Below, in pieces: positions 17,679 to 26,093 of a stretch of 64,000 nucleotides of DNA. The DNA comes from Splendidivirga corallicola. GTDB lineage: Bacteria > Bacteroidota > Bacteroidia > Cytophagales > Cyclobacteriaceae. The translations under genes and the position numbers were made by a program. Position 1 is the stretch's first letter, and each line of letters opens with the position of its first letter. The DNA lies in contig JAUJEA010000006.1 of assembly GCA_030442035.1 (NCBI GenBank), positions 1-64,000 of the forward strand. The letters run 5' to 3'. The notes beneath the pieces were generated by a model. That model was not told where the DNA came from. It saw only the letters and a program-made list of their open reading frames with translations, and searched no databases.

Positions 17679-18227
17679 TTACTTTTTTACAACCACCTCT
17701 ACATCAATCTTCACCTCATTACCTAATACCCAACTCGATTTACCGACTTTGAAGTTCAACCTATTGATTTTGAGCTTTGCTTTAAAAATCCCTTCATTAT
17801 TATGTTCCTCATAGGTAAAAGGTAATGCTATTGTTCTGGATATGTTCTTGATTGTTAGATTTCCTTTCGCACTAAATCCATCTTCTACTCGAACAATTTC
17901 AGTTGTTTTGAATGAAATCCACGAATATTGCTCCACATCAAAATAGTCATCCGAAAGTAAATGTTTATCTCTGGCCTTGTTATTGGTATTAATTGATTTC
18001 ACCGGAATTTTTATGTCGAAATAACTTTTCTCCAACTGATCGGTATCAAACTGAATATCGCCTTCCAAGCCCGACAATGTTCCTCCGGTGTTGATGCCAA
18101 AATTCTTTACTGAAAAATTAATGTCTGACTTTTCTTTTTGAATCGCCAGCTTAGCTTGTGAGAAACTTTGGTCCACAGCAGATAGTGTAATAGAAAAAGC
18201 TACTATAATTTGAACAAGCCTAATCAT
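17679..18227 (-). CDS. YceI-family periplasmic protein
   Basis: The 182 residues carry a signal peptide (about 1-23, ending QSFSQA) and the YceI lipocalin-like barrel. Visible family stretches are INFSVKNFGINTGGTLSGLEGDIQFD, DKHLLSDDYFDVEQYSWISFKT and GNLTIKNISRTIALPF. YceI proteins bind isoprenoid or other amphiphilic molecules in the periplasm, and several are induced by acid, base or osmotic stress. The length is normal (about 170-200). It appears to be transcribed alone and ends in the shared terminator at 17581-17624. The ligand is not predictable. Confidence 0.9.
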   Translation of the reverse strand: MIRLVQIIVAFSITLSAVDQSFSQAKLAIQKEKSDINFSVKNFGINTGGTLSGLEGDIQFDTDQLEKSYFDIKIPVKSINTNNKARDKHLLSDDYFDVEQYSWISFKTTEIVRVEDGFSAKGNLTIKNISRTIALPFTYEEHNNEGIFKAKLKINRLNFKVGKSSWVLGNEVKIDVEVVVKK

Positions 18228-18466
18228 TGTTTTGCTAGGTTAATGTTAGTACTCACTTATACAACAAAAATAAGCTGGATCAAGGATCAGGCCAAAACGC
18301 TTTTAGGGATAGTATCGATTATAAAATGTGGTAAGATTAAGAAGGCTATATTCAATCTTCTCTTTTAGGTCTTGGAGGTAAAATTGATTTCGAGGAGTAT
18401 TAAACTAAAAAAGGAACATTGGATCAACAATGTCCAACATCCCTCTTTATCCTATTTATTTAATAA

Positions 18467-20590
18467 TTAATCTTCGTGTTCTACATAATCCTGAGCCAAT
18501 TTCTTTTGGATATCCATGGGTACAGGTGCGTATTCAGAAAATTTACTGGTAAAGCTAGCTCTGCCCTGTGTAATGGAACGCAATGAAGTAATGTATTTAT
18601 CCAACTCAGCCAAAGGTGTTTTGGCTTTGATAATTTGGTAACTTCCTTTTGTATCCATCCCCATGATGATTGATCTTCGCGTTTGCAGATCTGTCATCAC
18701 ATCTCCCATAAGTTCATCTGGCACCAATACTTCCATATCATAAATTGGTTCCAATAGTTTAGGATTAGCATCTATAAAGGCATTTTTAAAGGCCATCATC
18801 CCTGCTATTTTGAATGAAATATCATTTGAATCGACAGGATGCATTTTACCGTCATGAACCATCACACGAATATCCCGAACATAAGATCCGGTCAGAGGTC
18901 CCTCTTCCATCTTCTCCATAACACCTTTAAGAATGGCTGGCAAGAATCTTTGATCAATAACGCCACCTACAATGCAATTATAGAAAATCAATTTTCCTCC
19001 CCATGGAAGCTCGATTTCATCTTTTCCTCTCACAGGAAAGTCTTTTGGTTCGGCCATGCCTTCATAGTAAGGTTCAATTTTCATAAACACCTCACCAAAC
19101 TGACCTGCTCCTCCGGATTGTTTTTTATGACGGTATGAAGTAGCGGCCTCCTTTTGAATTGTCTCTCTGTAAGGGACCCTGGGAGAAATAAATTCCACGT
19201 CAAGATGATAAATATTTTCCAATTGCCATTTAACAATGGACATGTGAAGCTCGCCCTGACAGGAAATGATCAATTGCTTCAGCTCCTTAGAAAAGTTAAC
19301 CTCAACCGTTGGATCTTCCTGGTGTATCTTGTGAAGTACCTCACCTAGTTTTTCATGATCACTTTTGCTCTTGGCAATTACAGCAGCCCTGATTCTTGGT
19401 TCAGGGAATTGTATGGATTGCACAGTAATATCCAGGTTCTTAGGGCGAAGTGTATGGTTCGTTTCAGTAAACTTGAGCTTAAGTGTAGCTCCAATATCAC
19501 CTGCCTCAAGTTTATCCACAGGATGCCTGTCTTTTCCATCCATAATGAATAACTGATTAAGATGTTCGACGTTACCGGTCTGATGATCCACTAGCTCCAT
19601 CCCTTGTTGAACCGTTCCGGAAAGCACTTTAAAGAAAGTCACTTTCCCCAAGTTAGGTACGATCATTGTTTTAAAAACAAATAAGATTGTCGGGCCATCA
19701 ATTTTGCACTCAATATCATTCCCATCCTCAGTCTTTTCAGGGACCATATCGATGGCACCTGGGGCAACATTATCAATGAAACCCATCATTCTGCCACTTC
19801 CCATGTCATTTTTTCCAGAAAGACAGAATATTGGGAACACCTGATGATTAAGCATTCCTATTTTCAATCCTTGTCTCATTTCGTCTTCATCCAGCGTACC
19901 TTTCTCAAAATAAAGTTCCATCAGCTCCTCATCATTCTCAGCAGCCTTTTCTACAAGCTCATTGTGAAGCCGGTTTGCTTTTTCAGCTTCTTCTTCCGGA
20001 ATAGGAAGTTTCTCCGGTTTTCCGCCTTGAGGTGGAAACTTATACATGGTCATTTTAAGCAGATCGATAATGGCATTAAAACCTTCTCCAGGATTAAGAG
20101 GGTATTGCATCAAAGTAGCTGAATTCCCGAAATGTTGTTTTATGGATTCAAGTGAAGCATCAAAATTCGCTTTTGGATGATCTACTTGATTGATAGCAAA
20201 TATTACTGGTTTTTGAAATTGTTCCATGTAGTTCCAAATCAATTCCGTACCGACTTCAACGCCATGTTGAGCATTGATAAGCATTACACCAGTATCAGCA
20301 ACGCGAAGTGTGGAAACAATCTCTCCTATGAAATCATCCAAGCCAGGAGTATCAATAATATTGATCTTATAATCTCGCCATTCAGTATGCATGGAAGTAG
20401 CATATACAGAATTACCACGATCATGTTCTATTTCATGATAATCTGAAATGGTGTTTTTGTCTTCAACAGCTCCTCTCCGGTTAATCAAACCTGCTTCGAA
20501 TAACATTGTCTCGGCTAAGGTCGTCTTACCGGATTTCGCACTTCCGAGAAGGGCGATGTTCTTAATGTGTTTGGCATCGAATACTTTCAT
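18467..20590 (-). CDS. EF-G-like translational GTPase (EF-G2 type)
   Basis: The 707-residue protein has the full EF-G domain order. The G domain has the P-loop GSAKSGKTT (residues 16-24), the switch-II region DTPGLDD, and NQVD in place of the canonical NKxD. Domain II is followed by domains III-V with VPYRETI and GRASFTSKFSEY. It differs from housekeeping EF-G: the N-terminal His-Ile-Asp-Ala-Gly-Lys sequence is replaced and switch regions diverge. This is the pattern of the second EF-G paralog of many bacteria. Roles known for such paralogs include ribosome recycling or specialised translocation; which applies here is unknown. The gene is alone on its strand. Confidence 0.85.
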   Translation of the reverse strand: MKVFDAKHIKNIALLGSAKSGKTTLAETMLFEAGLINRRGAVEDKNTISDYHEIEHDRGNSVYATSMHTEWRDYKINIIDTPGLDDFIGEIVSTLRVADTGVMLINAQHGVEVGTELIWNYMEQFQKPVIFAINQVDHPKANFDASLESIKQHFGNSATLMQYPLNPGEGFNAIIDLLKMTMYKFPPQGGKPEKLPIPEEEAEKANRLHNELVEKAAENDEELMELYFEKGTLDEDEMRQGLKIGMLNHQVFPIFCLSGKNDMGSGRMMGFIDNVAPGAIDMVPEKTEDGNDIECKIDGPTILFVFKTMIVPNLGKVTFFKVLSGTVQQGMELVDHQTGNVEHLNQLFIMDGKDRHPVDKLEAGDIGATLKLKFTETNHTLRPKNLDITVQSIQFPEPRIRAAVIAKSKSDHEKLGEVLHKIHQEDPTVEVNFSKELKQLIISCQGELHMSIVKWQLENIYHLDVEFISPRVPYRETIQKEAATSYRHKKQSGGAGQFGEVFMKIEPYYEGMAEPKDFPVRGKDEIELPWGGKLIFYNCIVGGVIDQRFLPAILKGVMEKMEEGPLTGSYVRDIRVMVHDGKMHPVDSNDISFKIAGMMAFKNAFIDANPKLLEPIYDMEVLVPDELMGDVMTDLQTRRSIIMGMDTKGSYQIIKAKTPLAELDKYITSLRSITQGRASFTSKFSEYAPVPMDIQKKLAQDYVEHED

Positions 20591-20984
20591 AGAATTAAGG
20601 GTTTAGTTATACGGAATTGATTGGAAAAAAAGCATGCGCTCTTAGTAAATTTATAAAAATGTGGGCACAATATCAAGGCCCAATTCGCTCATTTCTAATT
20701 TTTTATACAACCAGAATAACCTTCAAATCCTCTTAAAATGAATATTTCAAAACGACGAAAGATCATCCCTTGAATCATTAGAAACATTGTCAATATATCC
20801 TGCACCAGGCCAATAAACTATGATATAGCACAGCTAAAAAGTTGATTTTTTACACTGCCATGCATCTCCTAAATTTAGTAAGTGATTGTATTATCGGTGT
20901 TAATTTTCCTTAATCTCAAAACTTTTTTCTTTTATCTTTACAATCATTAGAAGAGGAAGCCAACCCAATTGAAAAGTAGCCTAT
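20591..20984. other. Divergent intergenic region before dnaE
   Basis: These 394 AT-rich bases separate two divergent genes and hold both promoters. TATCTTTA at 20933-20940 could be the dnaE -7 element. No hairpin, repeat or small ORF was seen. Confidence 0.4.
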
Positions 20985-23900
20985 ATGTACTTAATTTTTG
21001 ATACCGAAACCACCGGACTACCTAAAAATTATAATGCACCAGTCACCGACCTTGACAACTGGCCGCGACTTGTTCAGCTTGCCTGGCAGTTGCATGATCA
21101 TCAGGGTAACCTTCTAAATGCTCAAAACTTCATTGTAAAGCCCAATGGCTTTACCATTCCCTATAATGCAGAAAAAGTCCACGGTATCTCAACACAAAGG
21201 GCAATTGATGAAGGGCATGACCTTGAAAAGGTACTGTCCGTTTTTGCTGAGGACATTGGAAAAGCACAACTACTGATCGGTCATAATATTGAATTTGATA
21301 TCAATATTATGGGGGCGGAATACATCAGAGGTGCTGTGGACAGCAAGCTTCTGGAAACCAAATCGCTCGATACGAAAGATGCCTCTACAGATTTCTGTGC
21401 AATTCCGGGTGGAAAAGGTGGAAAATATAAATGGCCAACATTAACTGAGTTGCATAAGAAACTATTCGGTGTTGGTTTTGATGATGCGCATGATGCTGCC
21501 TATGATGTAGATGCCACTGCCAAATGTTTCTTTGGCCTGATCAAAGAAAAGGTTGTGAAGCCTTTTGATCAGGAGTCTTTGGAAAACATCAAATACGAGG
21601 CTCCAAAACTGGGAGATGCCAATTTTGCCAAAAAGGAAGAAAAGAGAACTACCGTAACCAAGGTCTCAAAAGATGTAAGTGAGATTACAGCGCCCTATGC
21701 ACATTTGAGACTTCATTCCCAATTCTCTGTGCTTCAAGCTACACCGAATATTTCGGGAATCATTGCCAAAGCAAAAGAATTCGGCATGCCAGCTGTTGGC
21801 ATAACCGATTTAGGAAACATGTTTGCCGCATTCAAGTTTGTGAATGAGGCTTTAAAAAACGATATCAAACCTATAGTCGGCTGTGAGTTCTACGTGGCGG
21901 AAGAACGACTTAAACTAAAATTCACAAAGGACAATCCGGACAAGCGTTTCCAGCAAGTGCTCATTGCCAAACACAAAGAGGGTTATTTGAACCTTGCCAA
22001 ATTGAGTTCCCTAGCCTATATGGAAGGTTTGTACGGCCTATATCCGAGAATAGATAAAGATTTGATCAAACAGTATGCAGATGGTCTGATCGCTACCACA
22101 GGAGGTTTAAGCGGAGAGGTACCGAATTTGATCTTAAATGTTGGAGAACATCAGGCAGAGGAAGCATTCAAATGGTGGCTGGAAGTATTTGGCGATGATT
22201 TTTACATTGAGCTCAACAGACATGGTCTTGAGGAAGAGAACAGGATCAATGAAGTGCTTCTACGATTTGCAGAAAAATACAATGTTAAAGCTTTTGCTGC
22301 CAATGAACTTTACTACCTCGATAAAGATGATGCTAACGCACATGATGTATTACTTTGTGTAAAAGAAGGCGAGTTTAAATCAACACCAATTGGCAGAGGA
22401 AGAGGTTTCCGTTTTGGTTTCTCCAATGAAGAATATTATTTCAAGTCTCAGGAAGAGATGAAACGCATTTTCAATGATATTCCTTTTGCCATTGAAAACA
22501 TTTCGGAGATAATAGATAAGGTTGAGCCCTATAAGCTTGAACGGGATGTGTTACTTCCTGCTTTTGACATACCTGATGAATTTTCCACGGAAGATGAGTT
22601 CCTGAAACATCTTACGTATGAAGGTGCCAAGAAACGATACGACGAGATCACTCCGGAAATTACGGAAAGATTGGATTTTGAGTTGGAAACAATTAAAAAT
22701 ACAGGTTATCCTGGCTATTTCTTGATTGTTCAGGACTTTACCACGCAGGCCCGGAAAATGGGCGTGAGTGTTGGACCGGGGAGGGGTTCGGCTGCCGGAT
22801 CTGCGGTGGCCTATTGTATCGGTATTACCAATGTGGATCCAATTGCTTATGACCTTCTTTTTGAGCGTTTTCTCAATCCGGACAGGGTTTCACTACCTGA
22901 TATCGATATTGATTTTGATGATGAAGGCAGAGACAAAGTAATCCAGTATGTGATCGATAAATACGGTCAAAATCAGGTGGCGCAGATCATCACCTATGGC
23001 ACGATGGCCGCAAAATCAGCCATCAGGGACAGCGCCAGGGTTATGGAGCTTCCATTGGGTGAGGCAAATGCGTTGGCTAAACTAGTTCCGGAAAGGCCCG
23101 GCATATCCCTGGCTAAAGCGTTTAAGGAAGTAAAAGAACTTGAGACGATAAGGTTAGGAAGCAATCTGCAAGCCCAGGTACTCAACCAGGCCACGATTCT
23201 TGAAGGATCCGTCAGAAACACCGGTACTCATGCCTGTGGTGTCATTATTACTCCTGATGACATTACCAAATACATTCCGGTGTCCACTTCAAAGGAATCT
23301 GATATGCTCATCACACAGTTCGACAACAGTGTGGTGGAAAACGCAGGAATGCTTAAGATGGACTTCCTGGGGTTAAAAACACTGACCATTATAAAAACGG
23401 CTATTCAATACATCAAAAAAGGCCATGGAATAGATATTGACATTGAACATGTTCCTCTTGATGATCAGAAAACTTATGAGTTGTATCAGAGAGGTGAAAC
23501 CAATGGGACCTTCCAGTTTGAGTCTCCTGGCATGCAAAAACACCTCAGAGCGCTGAAGCCGGACAAGTTTGAAGATTTGATCGCCATGAATGCCCTGTAT
23601 CGTCCGGGACCCATGGAATACATTCCGAACTTCGTAGCCAGAAAGCATGGCAAGGAAGAAATTTCTTATGATATTGAGGATATGGCCGAATACCTAAGTG
23701 AAACTTATGGTATTACCGTGTACCAGGAGCAGGTAATGCTCCTTTCTCAAAAGCTGGCAGGTTTCTCAAAGGGTGATGCAGATGTACTCAGAAAAGCAAT
23801 GGGTAAAAAAATCTTTGCCCTGCTGGAAAAACTCAAACCAAAATTCCTTGATGGTTGTAAAGAACGGGGGCATGATGTGGAAAAAGCAGAGAAGATCTGG

Positions 23901-25172
23901 AAAGATTGGGAAGCATTTGCTGCCTACGCTTTTAATAAATCTCATTCCACCTGTTATTCCATTGTCGCTTATCATACCGCTTATCTAAAAGCGCATTATC
24001 CGGCCGAATATATGGCATCTGTGTTGACGCATAACCAAAGCAACATTGAGAAGGTGACCTTTTTCCTAGACGAATGTAAACGACAGGGAATAAAAGTATT
24101 AGGTCCGGACGTAAACGAATCAGGTGTGAACTTTGAAGTAAATCAGGATGGTGAGATACGCTTCGGGCTTGGGGCTATCAAAGGTGCAGGGGAAGCAGCT
24201 GTTGAGAGTATTATACAGGAAAGGGAGGTAGAGGGACGTTTCAAAGAAATATTTGATTTTGCCGAGCGAATCAATCCTAGAACAGTGAATAAGAAGACAT
24301 TCGAAAGTCTCGCAATGGCAGGCGCTTTTGATTGTTTTGAGCACTATCATCGCCGACAGTTCCTGCATGCCGAAAGTGGAGATACTACCTTGATAGAAAA
24401 GTCATTGAAATACGCAAATCAGAAATTAAATGAAAAAAATTCGGCTCAACATTCGCTTTTCGGGGGTGACAGTGCTGTAAGTATTCCTATGCCCAAAGTA
24501 GCTGTTTGTGAACCTTTTAGTGAAATTGAGAAACTAAAAATAGAAAAGGAGGTTGTTGGCTTTTATATATCAGGTCATCCCTTGGATCAATTCAAATTTG
24601 AGATCAACAATTTTTGCAATACGAATATTAGCCAGTTAACGGATATTGATAGTTTGAAAGGCAAAGATATAAGGATTGCCGGGATCGTCTCGGAAATTGC
24701 ACATAGAACCACTAAAACAGGCAAGCCATTTGGAACACTGACTTTGGAAGATTACACTGATTCTCACACCATTTTTTTCTTTTCGGATGACTATATCAAA
24801 TTTAAGGAGTATATGGTCAATGGTTGGTTTCTTTTTATCCATGGAAGAGTCCAACCGAGGTGGAATGGTGACAGTTTTGAGTTTAAGGTCCAGAATATTG
24901 AGTTGTTGAGCGAGATCAGAGAAAAAATGACTAAGGGCCTTCTGATCAATGTAAACATCCAAGATATCAATAATCATTTGATCCAAAACCTTGAAAAACT
25001 GGTTCAAAACCATCCGGGAAGCTGTTATCTAAGTGTTAACCTGATCTATGAAGATTCGAAGATCAATGGAAATAATATTCCATTGCGTTCTCTCAAATAC
25101 AATGTCAATCCTACCAATGAGCTAATGCAGGAGTTAGATAGATTTGAAGAATTGACCTATAAAGTAGTCTGA
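20985..25172 (+). CDS. dnaE: DNA polymerase III alpha subunit with fused proofreading exonuclease
   Basis: The 1395 residues combine two enzymes. Residues 1-190 are a DEDDh 3'-5' exonuclease: FDTETTGL (Asp6, Glu8), IGHNIEFD, and DAHDAAYDVDAT with the His and last Asp. The PHP domain follows at about 230, then the C-family polymerase core with GPGRGSAAGSAVAY and the catalytic PDIDIDFDDEGR. Next come helix-hairpin-helix and OB-fold regions. A clamp-binding QHSLF is at residues 1155-1159. The fusion is usual in Bacteroidota. The PHP metal site is degenerate (RLHSQFS, ITDLGNM), so editing should depend on the fused exonuclease. This is the main replicative polymerase. Confidence 0.97.
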   Translation: MYLIFDTETTGLPKNYNAPVTDLDNWPRLVQLAWQLHDHQGNLLNAQNFIVKPNGFTIPYNAEKVHGISTQRAIDEGHDLEKVLSVFAEDIGKAQLLIGHNIEFDINIMGAEYIRGAVDSKLLETKSLDTKDASTDFCAIPGGKGGKYKWPTLTELHKKLFGVGFDDAHDAAYDVDATAKCFFGLIKEKVVKPFDQESLENIKYEAPKLGDANFAKKEEKRTTVTKVSKDVSEITAPYAHLRLHSQFSVLQATPNISGIIAKAKEFGMPAVGITDLGNMFAAFKFVNEALKNDIKPIVGCEFYVAEERLKLKFTKDNPDKRFQQVLIAKHKEGYLNLAKLSSLAYMEGLYGLYPRIDKDLIKQYADGLIATTGGLSGEVPNLILNVGEHQAEEAFKWWLEVFGDDFYIELNRHGLEEENRINEVLLRFAEKYNVKAFAANELYYLDKDDANAHDVLLCVKEGEFKSTPIGRGRGFRFGFSNEEYYFKSQEEMKRIFNDIPFAIENISEIIDKVEPYKLERDVLLPAFDIPDEFSTEDEFLKHLTYEGAKKRYDEITPEITERLDFELETIKNTGYPGYFLIVQDFTTQARKMGVSVGPGRGSAAGSAVAYCIGITNVDPIAYDLLFERFLNPDRVSLPDIDIDFDDEGRDKVIQYVIDKYGQNQVAQIITYGTMAAKSAIRDSARVMELPLGEANALAKLVPERPGISLAKAFKEVKELETIRLGSNLQAQVLNQATILEGSVRNTGTHACGVIITPDDITKYIPVSTSKESDMLITQFDNSVVENAGMLKMDFLGLKTLTIIKTAIQYIKKGHGIDIDIEHVPLDDQKTYELYQRGETNGTFQFESPGMQKHLRALKPDKFEDLIAMNALYRPGPMEYIPNFVARKHGKEEISYDIEDMAEYLSETYGITVYQEQVMLLSQKLAGFSKGDADVLRKAMGKKIFALLEKLKPKFLDGCKERGHDVEKAEKIWKDWEAFAAYAFNKSHSTCYSIVAYHTAYLKAHYPAEYMASVLTHNQSNIEKVTFFLDECKRQGIKVLGPDVNESGVNFEVNQDGEIRFGLGAIKGAGEAAVESIIQEREVEGRFKEIFDFAERINPRTVNKKTFESLAMAGAFDCFEHYHRRQFLHAESGDTTLIEKSLKYANQKLNEKNSAQHSLFGGDSAVSIPMPKVAVCEPFSEIEKLKIEKEVVGFYISGHPLDQFKFEINNFCNTNISQLTDIDSLKGKDIRIAGIVSEIAHRTTKTGKPFGTLTLEDYTDSHTIFFFSDDYIKFKEYMVNGWFLFIHGRVQPRWNGDSFEFKVQNIELLSEIREKMTKGLLINVNIQDINNHLIQNLEKLVQNHPGSCYLSVNLIYEDSKINGNNIPLRSLKYNVNPTNELMQELDRFEELTYKVV

Positions 25173-25374
25173 CAAGAACAAACGTATTTAAATTGAAACA
25201 TGTGGATACAGAATATTTAAATGCTTTTATCCCAGCAGAATAACATTTTTTTTGTCCGTAAGAGTACATTTGTTTAATTTATAGGTTGGTACATTAATTC
25301 GGCAACGAACTTTTATCGTATATTTGCGTTCTTACTTTGGAAAATATTTTTTTATTATCATATTTTAAAATATC

Positions 25375-25698
25375 ATGGCTAAAGCAATTGAAATAACAGA
25401 CTCAAATTTTGAGGAAATTATTGGGTCCGAGAAACCTGTGTTAGTAGATTTCTGGGCAGAGTGGTGTGGTCCTTGTAAAATGATCGGTCCTGTAGTAGAG
25501 GAAATTGCAGGTGAGTATGAAGAAAAAGCTGTAATTGGGAAAGTCAACGTTGATGAAAATCCGGAAGTATCAGCCAAATTTGGCATTAGAAGTATACCTA
25601 CTTTATTGGTATTCAAAAATGGAGAAATTGTTGACAAACAAATAGGCGCTGTTCCAAAAGCTGTATTGACACAGAAATTGGATGCCCAAATAGCATAG
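25375..25698 (+). CDS. trxA: Thioredoxin
   Basis: The 107-residue protein is a classical thioredoxin. The active site WCGPC has Cys31 and Cys34, and the cis-Pro loop is RSIPTLLVFKNGE. The buried Asp25 is present in VDFWAEW. It has no signal peptide, so it is cytoplasmic and reduces protein disulphides using thioredoxin reductase and NADPH. TATATTTG at 25319-25326 resembles the phylum's -7 element, and a strong terminator follows. The gene lies about 200 bases after dnaE and is probably an independent unit. The length is normal. Confidence 0.97.
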   Translation: MAKAIEITDSNFEEIIGSEKPVLVDFWAEWCGPCKMIGPVVEEIAGEYEEKAVIGKVNVDENPEVSAKFGIRSIPTLLVFKNGEIVDKQIGAVPKAVLTQKLDAQIA

Positions 25699-25723
25699 AA
25701 ACTAAGTATAGTATGAAATACTA

Positions 25724-25756
25724 AAAGGCCTGCTCATGTGAGCAGGCCTTTTTTAT
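25724..25756 (+). terminator. Strong intrinsic terminator after trxA
   Basis: A 13-bp stem with GGCCTGCTC (25728-25736) and GAGCAGGCC (25741-25749) at its core, a four-base loop and a T-run. Confidence 0.9.
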
Positions 25757-25849
25757 TGGATCGAAATGGGATCACAAAATCATGCGATGTCAGACATCTT
25801 TAGGGTGTCAGTACATCTTGTTTGATCGAATGGATTGTTGAATTTTAAG

Positions 25850-25909
25850 TGAATTACAAATTTCGAATGACAAATTAAGATTGCAATAAAACTTTGACAC
25901 TTCAACACC
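25850..25909. repeat. Composite of two dispersed intergenic words
   Basis: On the minus strand, 25862-25850 reads AATTTGTAATTCA, exactly shared with 53211-53223, and 25909-25891 reads as a TGTTGAAG-family word (GTGTTGAAGTGTCAAAGT). A third word, GACCTGACGCCTGA, follows at about 25982-25995. These lie in a 395-base gap between trxA and addB. The rest of that gap (25757-26093) holds nothing else recognisable. Confidence 0.65.
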
Positions 25910-26093
25910 ACAGATCAGTTAAATGATAGGTATCAGATCATCTTCTTTCAGGCTAAAAACATAGCAAAGGCTGAACTCTGAGACCTGACGCCTGAATGCT
26001 TTACAATTTTCTTCCAAACTAAACGGCATTGATTGGCAATTGGTGAAATGCAAATATTGTCTCTCCACTGAGGGGAAAGAAGAGGGTTTCACT

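Noticed and set aside
19844-20122. Plus-strand open frames inside the EF-G-like gene and similar antisense frames elsewhere
   Set aside because: Phase-locked shadows of long genes on the other strand, with no domain or start context.
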